A stretch of DNA of 64,000 nucleotides from CAVSJJ01 sp963728395 (GTDB taxonomy: Bacteria > Actinomycetota > Actinomycetes > Actinomycetales > Dermatophilaceae). The notes under the pieces were generated by a model. That model was not told the origin of the DNA, made no database searches, and saw only the letters and a program-made list of their open reading frames with translations. The position numbers and the translations under genes were made by a program. The stretch's first letter is position 1. Each line of letters opens with the position of its first letter. The stretch covers positions 372,001-436,000 of the forward strand of contig CAVSJJ010000008.1 of assembly GCA_963728395.1 (NCBI GenBank), given 5' to 3'. Positions 16,298-25,039 of the stretch are shown one piece after another.

Positions 16298-17446
16298 TCA
16301 GGCCGCGCCGGCGCAGCCCCAGGGGGAAAGGCCGGCCTTGGCGTAGAGCCGGTTGGCGACGGTGATCTGCTGCGCGCGCGAGGCGAGGTCGGCCCGGGAG
16401 GCGAAGTCGGCGCCGCCGTTGCTCAGCCAGGTGCCCTGCGCGAACTGGAGCCCGCCGTAGTAGCCGTTTCCTGTGTTGATGTGCCAGTTGCCGCCGGACT
16501 CGCACTGGGCGATCCGATCCCACATGGCGCCGTTGGCGAGGTTGATGCCCGCGCCGGAGACGTTGCCCGCACTCGGGGTCGGCCGCTTCTTCGTGCCGAC
16601 GACGAGGACCCGGGTGACCGGCTTGCGGATCACGGTGCTCGAGACGACGGTGCTCTTGCGGACCTTGCCGTCGATGACGAGCCGCTTCGTCGTCACCTTC
16701 TTGACGCCGGCGCGGCCCGCCTTCTCGGTGCGCGACTGGCCGGCATACATCGAGGAGTCGGTCTTGGTGACCGTGCTGAAGCGGATGGCGACCGTGCTCG
16801 TCACGGTCTTCTGGGAGACCCGGTTGACGACGATGGTCGATCCGGCGGTGACCGCCGTCGGCAGAGCGGGACGGACCCGGTCCATCGCGCCGAGCCGGAC
16901 ACCCGCCTCGTGCAGGAGGCCCGCGACGTCGGGCTGGCTGGAGACGACGGCCCTCTTCTTGCCATCGGCGACGACGGTGACCTTCTTGGGCGTCGTCATC
17001 ACGAGCGAGAGGCCGCGACGGCCGAGGTGCTCGCTGCGCGAGGCCGACAGCGTCGCGTCGGGGTTGGCGTAGCCGAGCCGGTCGAGGGCCTGGCCGACCG
17101 AGGTGGCGGTCGTCCAGTACTTCGCCGTCGAGCCGTCGACGGTGAGGGTCAGCATCCGGGCGTGGCGGACGCTGATGGTCTCGCCGTCGTGGACCGGGCT
17201 GTTCGCCGAGGGCAGGACGACGTCGTGGGCACCGAGATGGACGTCCTTGGCGGCCAGGACGTCCGCGACGGTCGAGCCGAAGACCCGGACCGAGGAGACC
17301 TTTCCGTCGACGGAGAGGTCGACCGACTTGTTCCACGCGGCGGCGCCGACCGAGCCGGCGACGATGGTGAGGAGTGCCGCGCCTTGGGCGACGCGACGCA
17401 GGGGCAGAAAGCTCACAATGCTCCGTTGTTCGTGCTCTCCGGGCAC
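16298..17446 (-). CDS. rpfB: RpfB-like resuscitation-promoting factor (muralytic transglycosylase)
   Basis: Secreted or membrane-anchored peptidoglycan hydrolase that stimulates regrowth of dormant cells. The 382-residue product has an N-terminal hydrophobic anchor/signal (about 18-38), three DUF348-type repeats to about residue 210, a G5 domain (about 210-290) and a C-terminal Rpf fold. The catalytic Glu316 lies in IAQCESGGNWHINTGNGYYG, with two Cys for the conserved disulfide. The exact start is uncertain. The usual neighbours rsmA, ispE, tatD and metG match the M. tuberculosis order. No c-di-AMP riboswitch is apparent upstream; an AT-rich patch TTACCAAAATTTGACC near 17620-17637 may be promoter. 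Confidence 0.92.
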   Translation of the reverse strand: MPGEHEQRSIVSFLPLRRVAQGAALLTIVAGSVGAAAWNKSVDLSVDGKVSSVRVFGSTVADVLAAKDVHLGAHDVVLPSANSPVHDGETISVRHARMLTLTVDGSTAKYWTTATSVGQALDRLGYANPDATLSASRSEHLGRRGLSLVMTTPKKVTVVADGKKRAVVSSQPDVAGLLHEAGVRLGAMDRVRPALPTAVTAGSTIVVNRVSQKTVTSTVAIRFSTVTKTDSSMYAGQSRTEKAGRAGVKKVTTKRLVIDGKVRKSTVVSSTVIRKPVTRVLVVGTKKRPTPSAGNVSGAGINLANGAMWDRIAQCESGGNWHINTGNGYYGGLQFAQGTWLSNGGADFASRADLASRAQQITVANRLYAKAGLSPWGCAGAA

Positions 17447-17728
17447 CAGTTCCAGACGCGCGCCGACAGGGGTGCGGCGCGGCGGGCCACCCAGGGTGGT
17501 GGCTCCACACGCGGGCCCAGGGCGGCTGTCGACGCTGGCGGCCGCCCCGTGCGGACCCGGGCCGTCCGGGGCAACTGGCCCCGGCCAACCCCACCAGCGT
17601 GACTGAGCCGCGCCCGGAAGGTCAAATTTTGGTAACGACGCGCACGCCGCCGCGTCGCGCCCCCCGTCCGCTCCGCTGGGTCCGCGTGTCGGGTCGCTCC
17701 GGCGACCGGACGCGCGGACGCAGTGGGG

Positions 17729-18565
17729 TCACCAGGGGCCGTAGAGCCGCTCGGTCGTCACGTCGAGGGCCTGGCACAGCACGGGAACCGCGACGCCGAG
17801 CACCCCGGCCATCGCCCGCACGGTCAGCGGGACGAGCATCGGCGCGTTGGGCGCCCCCCGCCACGGGTGCGGGGTGAGGTAGGGCGCGTCCGTCTCGACG
17901 AGGACGCGCTCGATCGGGGTCACCGCGAGCGCGTCCCGCAGGCCGTGGGCGTTCTTGAAGGTGACGTTCCCGGCGAAGGAGAGGTGGAACCCCCGCTCCA
18001 CGCAGGCGCGGGCGAAGCCGGTGTCTCCCGAGAAGCAGTGCATGACCACGCGCTCGGGTGCCCCCTCGGCGTCCAGGACGCGCAGGACGTCGTCGTGAGC
18101 GTCGCGGTCGTGGATCTGCAGGGTCTTGCCGAGCCGCTTGGCGAGGTCGATGTGCCACCGGAAGGACGCCTCCTGCACCGGCCGGCCCTGCGCACCGGTC
18201 CGGTAGTAGTCGAGCCCGCTCTCGCCGATGACGCGGACCCGCGGGTGGGCGGCGAGCGCCTCGATCTCCTCGTATGCCGCGTCCAGCGCACCGGCCGCCG
18301 CCAGCCGGGGCGCCTCGTTCGGGTGGAGGGCCACGCCACCGAGCACCGCGGCATACCGGTCGACGAGGTCGACGGTGAGCCGGGCGGACGGCAGGTCGCA
18401 ACCGATCTGGACGACGCGGTCGACCCCGACCGCCGCCGCGGCGGCGAGGACCTGCCCGACGTCGGCCGCCTCCTCGTCCTCCCAGGCGATGTCGAGGTGG
18501 GTGTGGTTGTCCGCGACCGGGATCGGCAGCGGGTCCGGTGGCTCGGGCCGGCGGCGCGCGCTCAC
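17729..18565 (-). CDS. TatD-family metal-dependent hydrolase
   Basis: 278-residue TIM-barrel DNase/phosphoesterase of the TatD family. It shows the metal-binding DNHTHLD (His21, His23), GESGLDYYR, HDRDAHDDVL, VMHCFSGD and the C-terminal VETDAPYLTP. Roles proposed for the family include 3'-5' DNA or RNA processing and D-aminoacyl-tRNA deacylation. The GTG at 18563-18565 overlaps the metG stop (GTGA), so it is translationally coupled to metG. A GTG start before a Pro-rich leader is the only choice that keeps the coupling. Confidence 0.92.
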   Translation of the reverse strand: MSARRRPEPPDPLPIPVADNHTHLDIAWEDEEAADVGQVLAAAAAVGVDRVVQIGCDLPSARLTVDLVDRYAAVLGGVALHPNEAPRLAAAGALDAAYEEIEALAAHPRVRVIGESGLDYYRTGAQGRPVQEASFRWHIDLAKRLGKTLQIHDRDAHDDVLRVLDAEGAPERVVMHCFSGDTGFARACVERGFHLSFAGNVTFKNAHGLRDALAVTPIERVLVETDAPYLTPHPWRGAPNAPMLVPLTVRAMAGVLGVAVPVLCQALDVTTERLYGPW

Positions 18566-20358
18566 GAGGAGCGGAGCCGCTCGAGCTCGGCCCCGACGAC
18601 CGCGTCGTCGAACTTCGTGAAGACCGGCGTCGGCTTGGCGATCGGCGTGCCGACGAGCACCGGTCGGCTCTCCCAGCGAGGGGTCGCGGAGTACTCGCCG
18701 GTGATGACGGGGTAGCCCGGCCCCCCGTCGAGGTCCTCGACCTCGCGCAGCTCGGGCATGGGCACGAACTCGCCCTCGCCACCGAGCACGGCATGGACCC
18801 GGTTGGCGCCGTGCGGCAGGAAGGGAGCCATGAGGGTGTTGATGTCGGACACGGCCTGAGCGAGGACGTGCAGGACGGTGCCGAGCCGCTCGCGCTCGTT
18901 CTCGCCCTTGAGCCGGAACGGCTCGGTCCGCGACACGTAGGCGTTCGCCTCGCCGACGACCCGCATCACCTCGCCGATCCCGGCCTTGAAGCGGTGCCGC
19001 TCGATGTGGCCGCCCACGGTGGCGAACGCCCCGCCGACGGTGTCGAGGAGCGCCGTGTCGACGTCCTCGAGCGGCCCGGCCGGAGGGATCTCGCCGAAGC
19101 TCCTGTGGATCATCGACGCCGTCCGGTTGACGAGGTTGCCCCACCCCGCGACGAGCTCGGAGTTGTTGCGCTGCACGAACTCCGCCCAGGTGAAGTTGGC
19201 GTCCTGGTTCTCGGGCCCGGCGGCGCAGATGAAGTAGCGCAGGGCGTCCGGGCCGTATCGCTCCAGGACGTCCCGGACGTGGATGACGTGACCGCGCGAG
19301 GTCGAGAGCTGCCTGCCCTCCATCGTCATGAACTCGCTCGCGACGACTTCGGTCGGCAGGTTGAGCACGCCGTAGGGACCGGGCTCGCCGCCGCGGGCGC
19401 CGCGACCGGCATACGCGAGGAGCTCGGCCGGCCAGATCTGGGCGTGGAAGGTGATGTTGTCCTTGCCCTGGAAGTAGTAGGAGCGGGCCTCGGGGTCGTT
19501 CCACCACTCCCGCCACCGTTCGGGGTCGCCGACCCGTCGGGCCCACTCGATGGACGCCGACAGGTAGCCGATGACGGCGTCGAACCAGACGTAGAACCGC
19601 TTCGTCGGCTGGTCGCGCCACCCCTCGATCGGCACCGGGATGCCCCAGTCGAGGTCGCGGGTCATCGCCCGTGGCCGGACGTCCTCGAGGAGGTTGCGAC
19701 TGAACTTGATGACGTTGGGCCGCCAGGTGCCGGAGGCCTCACGCCCGTCGAGCCACTCCCCGATGGCGTCGGCGAGCGCCGGCAGGTCGAGGAAGAAGTG
19801 CTGGGTCTCGATGAACTCGGGCACCTCGCCGTTGACCTTGCTCCGCGGGTCGATGAGCTCGGTCGCGTCGAGCTGGTTGCCGCAGTTGTCGCACTGGTCG
19901 CCGCGCGCCTCGGCGTAGCCGCAGATCGGGCAGGTGCCCTCGATGTAACGGTCGGGCAGGGTGCGTCCGGTCGACGGGCTGATCGCGCCACGGGTCGTCT
20001 GCTCGATCATGTAGCCGTTGCGCCAGTCGCCGGTGAACAGCTCCTGGGCGACGGCGTAGTGGTTCGGCGTCGTCGTCCGGGTGAACAGGTCGTAGGCAAG
20101 CCCAAGACCGGTGAGGTCCTCGGCGATGACCCGGTTGAACCGGTCGGCGATCTCGCGGGGGCTCACCCCCTCCTTCTCGGACTGGACGAGGATCGGCGTG
20201 CCGTGCTCGTCGGTCCCGCTCACCATGAGCACGTCGTGCCCGGCCATCCGCATGTACCGGCTGAAGACGTCGGAGGGCACGCCGAAACCGGCCACGTGGC
20301 CGATGTGGCGCGGCCCGTTGGCGTAGGGCCAGGCGACGGCAGACAGGACTTTGCTCAC
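18562..20358 (-). CDS. metG: Methionyl-tRNA synthetase
   Basis: Charges tRNA-Met with methionine. The 598-residue class I synthetase has the HIGH motif in PYANGPRHIGH (18-21), a zinc knuckle with CPIC and CDNC near residues 130-165, and the KMSKS equivalent LSTSRGHVI. A C-terminal anticodon-binding helical domain is present; the EMAP/Trbp111-like extension is absent. The GTG start lies 6 nt after TAGGAT (20365-20370) with no Shine-Dalgarno, so it is probably leaderless. tatD follows with a 4-bp overlap. Confidence 0.95.
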   Translation of the reverse strand: MSKVLSAVAWPYANGPRHIGHVAGFGVPSDVFSRYMRMAGHDVLMVSGTDEHGTPILVQSEKEGVSPREIADRFNRVIAEDLTGLGLAYDLFTRTTTPNHYAVAQELFTGDWRNGYMIEQTTRGAISPSTGRTLPDRYIEGTCPICGYAEARGDQCDNCGNQLDATELIDPRSKVNGEVPEFIETQHFFLDLPALADAIGEWLDGREASGTWRPNVIKFSRNLLEDVRPRAMTRDLDWGIPVPIEGWRDQPTKRFYVWFDAVIGYLSASIEWARRVGDPERWREWWNDPEARSYYFQGKDNITFHAQIWPAELLAYAGRGARGGEPGPYGVLNLPTEVVASEFMTMEGRQLSTSRGHVIHVRDVLERYGPDALRYFICAAGPENQDANFTWAEFVQRNNSELVAGWGNLVNRTASMIHRSFGEIPPAGPLEDVDTALLDTVGGAFATVGGHIERHRFKAGIGEVMRVVGEANAYVSRTEPFRLKGENERERLGTVLHVLAQAVSDINTLMAPFLPHGANRVHAVLGGEGEFVPMPELREVEDLDGGPGYPVITGEYSATPRWESRPVLVGTPIAKPTPVFTKFDDAVVGAELERLRSS

Positions 20359-20466
20359 GCCGCGATCCTATGGGGCGGGCCCAAGGGGTTCTCGACCGGC
20401 GGTGATGGCGGGGTGCGGCCGGGGTCGGTATGCCGCGGCCGCGGGCGGCGGACCGGCCACGCCTCG

Positions 20467-22212
20467 TCAGCCCGTCCGGTCGCTGACCAGAACCTCGCCC
20501 ACGGCCGTGACGCACCTCGCGAAGGAGACGGCGCCGGGGTCCGGGCTGCCGACGGAGCGGTGGGCCAGGGGGCGGGCGCGCCCCGTGCGCGGCGACAGGG
20601 CGGCCGTCGCCTGTGCCGCCGCGGTGGCCGCCTCGGCGGCCGCACTCCAGGCAACGGCCAGCCGCTTCCCGGCGCCGAGGCCGGAGGCCAGCCGGTCCCG
20701 GAAGGGCAGCACCGCGTCGACGAGCGTCTTGTCGCCCGGCTCGGCCTTCCCCAAGCCGGTGACGGCAACCAGGAACGCGTCGACGGCGCCGAGCACGTCC
20801 TGCGCGCCGGGGCGGCCCGCGTTGCCCAGGGCGCCGGCGGCCGCCCGCAGCCCGGCACCCCACAGCACGCCGGAGGTCCCCCCGGCCTGCTCGCCCCAGG
20901 CGTCACCGGCCGACGCGAGCACGCCCTGCGCGCCCCACCCGGCGGCGGCGGCGAGCTCGGCGGCCCGGTGGGCGTGGTCGGCTCCGCGGACCATGCCCCG
21001 ACCGTGGTCGCCGTCACCGGCGACGGCGTCGAGGTCGCCGAGCAGCCGCTCCGACTCCCGCATGGCCGAGGCGACCGCGCCCAACGCGTCGAGGAGGACA
21101 CCGGCCGCCGCGCGGGACGCCGCGTCGCCCACGGCAGGGACCTCGGCAGCGGTCGGCCCGGCGCCGGTGCCGCCAGGCGCCTCGTCCTCGGCCTCGGCGA
21201 GGGCGTCGAGGTGGGTGAACGTGCCGCGCCGGAACGCGGGAGCGTCGGCGGGGGCGAGCCACAGCTGCTCGAGCTCGTCGTCGAGCCAGCACAGGGTGAG
21301 CGAGACGCCACCCATGTCGAGGCTCGTGACGAGCTCGCCCACCTCCGGCGCCACCGGCGTCAGCCCGGCGGCGTCGAGCTCGCGGCCGATGTCGTTCCAC
21401 AGGACGAAGAGCTCCTCGTACTTCGTCGCGCCGAGGCCGTTGACGATGACCGCGACCCGGTCCCCGGCGTCGGCCGGCCGCTCCTCGAGCAGGCTCGAGA
21501 CGAGGGTGCGCGCGAGCTCGGCCGAGGGGACGCTCGGGACGTCCTCGAGCCCGGGCTCGCCGTGGATGCCGAGCCCGAGACCCATCTGTCCCTCCGCCAG
21601 GGCGAACAACGGCGCGTCGGCGCCGGGGAACGTGCAGCCGGAGTAGGCGACCCCGAGGGAGACGGTCCGGTCGTTGGCCAGCCGACCGAGCCGCTCGACC
21701 TCGTCGAGGTCCAGGCCCCGCTCGGCCGCCGCCCCGAGGACCTTGAAGACGATGATGTCCCCGGCGATCCCCCGGCGCCGCTCGCGCTCGGCCCGGGGCG
21801 CGCTCGCGACGTCGTCGGTGACGATGAGCTGGCGGGTCTGGATTCCCTCCGCCGAGAGGCGCTCGCCGGCCAGGCCGAAGTTCAGGACATCGCCGGCGTA
21901 GTTGCCGTAGGCGATGACGACGCCCCGCCCGCTCTGCGCGGCCCGGGCGACCGCGTACGCCTGGGCGGTCGAGGGCGAGGTGAAGACGTTGCCGACGACG
22001 GAACCGTCGGCGAGACCTTGTCCGACGACACCCATGAAGGCCGGATAGTGCCCCGAGCCACCACCGACGACGACCGCGACCTTGGCAGCCCGAGGCCGAC
22101 GTCGCCGGACCACCCCGCCCGGGACCTGGCGCACGTGCCGGGCATACAGGCGGGTGAAACCGGCGACGGCGTCGGTGGTGAACTCGGCGGGGTCGTTCCA
22201 GATGTGTGTCAT
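20467..22212 (-). CDS. Dihydroxyacetone kinase, fused DhaK-DhaL, ATP type
   Basis: 581 residues. The DhaK-like domain (1-330) has GGGSGHYPAFMG and GNYAGDVLNF. Its His in GLGIHGEPGLE binds the substrate carbonyl covalently in this family. The DhaL domain (about 370-581) has AGDGDHGRGM with metal-binding Asp. Fusion and the absence of a DhaM gene point to the ATP-dependent type rather than the PTS-dependent one. The substrate may be dihydroxyacetone or a related ketotetrose; the sequence cannot tell. GAGGAG lies 8 nt before the ATG. It stands alone, divergent from the DUF4126 gene. Confidence 0.88.
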   Translation of the reverse strand: MTHIWNDPAEFTTDAVAGFTRLYARHVRQVPGGVVRRRRPRAAKVAVVVGGGSGHYPAFMGVVGQGLADGSVVGNVFTSPSTAQAYAVARAAQSGRGVVIAYGNYAGDVLNFGLAGERLSAEGIQTRQLIVTDDVASAPRAERERRRGIAGDIIVFKVLGAAAERGLDLDEVERLGRLANDRTVSLGVAYSGCTFPGADAPLFALAEGQMGLGLGIHGEPGLEDVPSVPSAELARTLVSSLLEERPADAGDRVAVIVNGLGATKYEELFVLWNDIGRELDAAGLTPVAPEVGELVTSLDMGGVSLTLCWLDDELEQLWLAPADAPAFRRGTFTHLDALAEAEDEAPGGTGAGPTAAEVPAVGDAASRAAAGVLLDALGAVASAMRESERLLGDLDAVAGDGDHGRGMVRGADHAHRAAELAAAAGWGAQGVLASAGDAWGEQAGGTSGVLWGAGLRAAAGALGNAGRPGAQDVLGAVDAFLVAVTGLGKAEPGDKTLVDAVLPFRDRLASGLGAGKRLAVAWSAAAEAATAAAQATAALSPRTGRARPLAHRSVGSPDPGAVSFARCVTAVGEVLVSDRTG

Positions 22213-22290
22213 GGGTCGGCTCCTCGTGGCGGCGGTCCTCCCGAGGCTACGCAGGTGCCGGGCCGCGCGGACTAGGCTCGGTGGCGCACG

Positions 22291-22950
22291 ATGATGCCAT
22301 CGGCGCTACCGGCCGCCCGACCGTGGTGGGCCACGACCCGAGGCAGGGATGCCGTGATTGCCGCCCTCACCGGGATGGGGCTGTCCGCCGCGGCGGGGCT
22401 CAACGCCTACATCCCGTTCCTCATCGTCGCGCTCGTCGCGCGCTACACCGACTACCTCACCCTGCCGACCGGCTGGGAGTGGCTCGGGAGCGGCTGGGCG
22501 ATCGCCGTGGGCGTCGTCCTTCTCCTCGCGGAGGTCGTCCTCGACAAGATCCCCGCGGTCGACACCGTCAACGACGCGATCCAGACCCTCATCCGTCCCG
22601 GGATGGGCGGGCTCGTCTTCGCCGCGACGTCGGCGGCGAGCGAGCTCGACTCCTCGACCTGGATGACCGAGCACCCGTGGGTCGGCGTCGTCCTCGGCGT
22701 CGTCGTCTCCGGTCTCGTCCATTCGGGCAAGATGGCCGCCCGCCCCCTCATCAACGTCTCGACAGTGGGCCTCGGCGCACCGGTCGTCTCCACCGCCGAG
22801 GACGGCGTCTCGGTCGGCCTCAGCCTCATCGCCCTGTTCATCCCGGTCCTCGTCATCCTCGCGCTCGTCCTGCTGGCCTGGCTGCTCGTCTGGCTCGTCC
22901 TGCGGGTGCGACGCCGACGTCGCGGCCGTGGGGGCGCGGCATACGCCTGA
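22291..22950 (+). CDS. DUF4126 family membrane protein
   Basis: Integral membrane protein of unknown function, 219 residues with about five hydrophobic segments and an Arg-rich C-terminus. GLSAAAGLNAYIPFL and DKIPAVDTVNDAIQTLIRP are typical of DUF4126. TAGGCT at 22273-22278 is a likely -10 box 12 nt before the ATG. A GTG at 22354 in the same frame gives a start closer to the family norm and remains possible. It is divergent from the dihydroxyacetone kinase, with a 78-nt gap. Confidence 0.8.
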   Translation: MMPSALPAARPWWATTRGRDAVIAALTGMGLSAAAGLNAYIPFLIVALVARYTDYLTLPTGWEWLGSGWAIAVGVVLLLAEVVLDKIPAVDTVNDAIQTLIRPGMGGLVFAATSAASELDSSTWMTEHPWVGVVLGVVVSGLVHSGKMAARPLINVSTVGLGAPVVSTAEDGVSVGLSLIALFIPVLVILALVLLAWLLVWLVLRVRRRRRGRGGAAYA

Positions 22951-23010
22951 GGGCCGGCGCCGGGCGGGTGCCCCTGGCAAGAGCCGGCGCCGGGCGGGCG
23001 CCCCTGGCAA
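22951..23010. repeat. 30-bp tandem duplication after DUF4126
   Basis: Two direct copies (22951-22980, 22981-23010) of a GC-rich unit ending GCCCCTGGCAA, with a third degenerate end GCCCACCTCGCAAGGG near 23018-23033. Each unit contains the self-complementary GCCGGCGCCGG. It fills the start of the convergent gap to the TetR gene; the remainder to 23112 shows nothing clear. Confidence 0.7.
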
Positions 23011-23112
23011 GAGAAACGCCCACCTCGCAAGGGAAAAGGACTCTTGTCCAGTCGGCATGTCCACCATCGGGCGGGAAAGTCGTGGTCGGTGGGCGGCGGA
23101 GGGTCGGGCGGG

Positions 23113-23715
23113 CTACGTCTCGTCGGGCGAGTGGTACTCCGAGAGGGCGGCGACGATGATCCGGACCGTCTCCTCGACGTAGGCGCGCCGAGCCGCCACC
23201 GGGCGGAGCAACGCGAGGGTGAGCGCCCCTTCGAGCGACGCGAGCACCGCCTCGGCCCGGGCGCGCGGGTCTTCGTGCCCGTAGGGCCGCACGATGCCCT
23301 CGACGATGTCGAGCAGGGCATCCCGCCACGGCTGCACCGCCTCGAACAGCTCGGCGCGCCGCATGGCCTCGAGGGTCAGCTCGTTGCGGACGACGACGAG
23401 GTCGGGCGCGTCGAGCCAGCGGACGAAGAGGTCGACGGTGCGCTCCGCGGCATACGCCTCCTCACCCGGCCGCGCCGCCAGCTCGGCGGACAGCGCGTCG
23501 ACGTCGGCGGCGAGGGTCGACCCGACGTGATGCATGAGTGCGGTGAGCAGGGCCAGCCGGGTGCGGAGGTATCCCGAGCACGTCCCCTCGGGAAGCCCGG
23601 CCTCGGCGTCGACCGCGCGATGGGTGAGGCCGCGCAGACCGGACTCGGCCACGACCGCGACGGCCGCCTCGACGAGGACGAGCCGCCGGCCGGTCAGGGG
23701 CGGGTCGGGGGGCAT
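23113..23715 (-). CDS. TetR-family transcriptional regulator
   Basis: 200-residue TetR-type protein with the N-terminal HTH region ESGLRGLTHRAVDAEAGLPEGT (about 24-45). The recognition helix lacks the usual Y-x-HF end and reads CSGYLRTR. The ligand domain is Ala/Leu-rich. The start is an ATG with CACAAT 8 nt upstream. It is divergent from the 62-residue peptide gene, but the BlaI-type operators there are not of TetR style, so I do not assign that target. Targets are unknown. Confidence 0.82.
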   Translation of the reverse strand: MPPDPPLTGRRLVLVEAAVAVVAESGLRGLTHRAVDAEAGLPEGTCSGYLRTRLALLTALMHHVGSTLAADVDALSAELAARPGEEAYAAERTVDLFVRWLDAPDLVVVRNELTLEAMRRAELFEAVQPWRDALLDIVEGIVRPYGHEDPRARAEAVLASLEGALTLALLRPVAARRAYVEETVRIIVAALSEYHSPDET

Positions 23716-23805
23716 CGGCCCTCATTGTGCCGCCCCGCGGCCGGTCGCGCTCGGCCGGCGCCCCCGGGCGGACCCTCGGGGGCGGACCCTCGGGGAATGG
23801 ATCTT

Positions 23806-23848
23806 CTACACCTGTAGTTGGAAGACGATAGGATCACTACAGATGTAG
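23806..23848 (+). promoter_or_regulatory. Promoter bracketed by two BlaI/CopY-type operators
   Basis: CTACACCTGTAG (23806-23817) and CTACAGATGTAG (23837-23848) both fit the TACAnnTGTA dyad recognised by the BlaI/MecI/CopY family. Their centres are 31 bp apart, about three helical turns. TAGGAT (23829-23834) is a good -10 box between them: the first operator covers the -35 position and the second the start point. No blaI-like gene is in this window. Confidence 0.75.
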
Positions 23849-23860
23849 AAAGGAATCGTC

Positions 23861-24049
23861 ATGGGTACCCTCACCGCCGCTGGCTTCGTCGCCACCTGGC
23901 TCTCCGTCGTCGTCGCCGCCGCTGGGCTCGCCGTCTTCCTCGTTGCGGGCGTCGGGCTCGGCTCGTTCTTCCACGAGCACCGTGCGACCCGGGTGCGCCG
24001 ACACGAGTCGGTCCGCGCCTACTACGGTCGCCTCGCGCTGGCCCACTGA
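23861..24049 (+). CDS. Small single-span membrane peptide (62 residues), unknown
   Basis: I do not recognise this protein. One strongly hydrophobic segment (about residues 6-36, SVVVAAAGLAVFLVAGVGLG) is followed by a basic tail rich in Arg and His (FFHEHRATRVRRHESVRAYY). AAAGGAA lies 5 nt before the ATG. The double BlaI-type operator in its promoter marks it as a regulated real gene, possibly for a cell-envelope or copper/beta-lactam stress response, since BlaI-family repressors usually serve those. Length and composition are compatible with a toxin-like or regulatory transmembrane peptide; that is speculation. Confidence 0.65.
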   Translation: MGTLTAAGFVATWLSVVVAAAGLAVFLVAGVGLGSFFHEHRATRVRRHESVRAYYGRLALAH

Positions 24050-24138
24050 GCGCGAGGCGCGTCGCCGGACCCGGCGTCCACCTGGCGCCCGGGCGCCGTT
24101 CAGCATCCGTCCAGGGTGGCGGGCCTACGCTGGCCCGC

Positions 24139-24951
24139 ATGACGAGCGCGGCCGGCCAGCCCACCCCGCCGCCGACCGAGACCGACCCGGTCCCGCCGAC
24201 CGCTCTCCCCCGCCGCGGCCTGGCCACCGAGAGCATCATCGTCCTCGGCCTGTCCCTCGGCGCCTCGGCGATCTGGTCGATTCTCAGCATCGTCAACAAG
24301 CTGACCCAGCCGGTCGCCCTGTCACAACAGACGACGACGATGAACTCCTCGGTCACCCCGGAGCGACCGTGGCTGGACCTCACCTACAAGCTCGTCGGCA
24401 TCGTCCTGGCCCTCGTGCCGGTCGTCCTCGCCCTGCACCTGCTCGACCGCGACGCACCGGGCGCGACGCATCGCATCGGCTTCGACCTGCGGCGTCCCTG
24501 GTCCGACCTCGGCGCAGGCGCGCTGCTCGCCGCCGTCGTCGGGATCCCCGGTCTCGGCCTGTATGCCGCGGCCCGAGCCCTCGGCCTCAACACGACGATC
24601 GCCGCTGCGAACCTGACCAACCACTGGTGGACGATCCCGGTCCTCGTCCTCGCGGCGGCCCAGAACGCCGTCCTCGAGGAGGTCGTCATGGTCGGCTACC
24701 TCCTCACCCGGTGGCGTCAGGCCGGCTGGGGCGCCTGGACGGCGATCGGGGTCAGCGCCCTCGTCCGCGGGTCCTACCACCTCTATCAGGGCTTCGGCGG
24801 CTTCGTGGGCAACGCGGTCATGGGCGCTCTGTTCGGGTGGGTCTACACAAAGACCAGACGGGTCGGCCCGCTCGTCGTCGCGCACACCCTGCTCGACATC
24901 GTCGCCTTCGTCGGCTACGCGCTGCTCCACGCACACGTCGGCTGGCTCTGA
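24139..24951 (+). CDS. CPBP-family intramembrane protein (CAAX protease-like)
   Basis: Multi-pass membrane protein of 270 residues with an N-terminal Pro-rich cytosolic tail. The CPBP core has the glutamate pair in NAVLEEVVMVGYLLTRWRQ, a conserved RGSYHLYQGFGGFVGN block and a final VAHTLLDIVAFVGY helix with His. The Arg of the canonical EExxxR motif is missing at its usual place, as in many actinobacterial members. TACGCT (24126-24131) ends 7 nt before the ATG, so the gene is probably leaderless. The substrate is unknown. Confidence 0.82.
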   Translation: MTSAAGQPTPPPTETDPVPPTALPRRGLATESIIVLGLSLGASAIWSILSIVNKLTQPVALSQQTTTMNSSVTPERPWLDLTYKLVGIVLALVPVVLALHLLDRDAPGATHRIGFDLRRPWSDLGAGALLAAVVGIPGLGLYAAARALGLNTTIAAANLTNHWWTIPVLVLAAAQNAVLEEVVMVGYLLTRWRQAGWGAWTAIGVSALVRGSYHLYQGFGGFVGNAVMGALFGWVYTKTRRVGPLVVAHTLLDIVAFVGYALLHAHVGWL

Positions 24952-24973
24952 CGCCCCGGCCCCCACCCCCGGC

Positions 24974-25020
24974 ATTCGAGGTATTCCGGTCACCCCGTTG
25001 GGTGCGGGAATACCTCGAAT
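24974..25020. terminator. Bidirectional hairpin between CPBP gene and sdhB
   Basis: ATTCGAGGTATTCC (24974-24987) is perfectly complementary to 25007-25020, with a 19-nt loop that can itself partly pair. It lies in the 88-nt gap between two convergent genes. Confidence 0.75.
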
Positions 25021-25039
25021 CCAGACAGCTCGACCTCGA

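Noticed and set aside
17447..17728. c-di-AMP (ydaO) riboswitch upstream of the Rpf gene
   Set aside because: Such riboswitches precede rpf genes in some actinobacteria, but I could not find the conserved core segments in the minus strand here.
20467..22212. PTS-dependent dihydroxyacetone kinase
   Set aside because: The protein is a fused DhaK-DhaL and no DhaM gene is near, which fits the ATP-dependent type.
24139..24951. CPBP protein as inactive because the EExxxR Arg is missing
   Set aside because: The same block with RGSYHLYQGFGG occurs widely in actinobacterial members, so it is a subfamily feature rather than a local defect.
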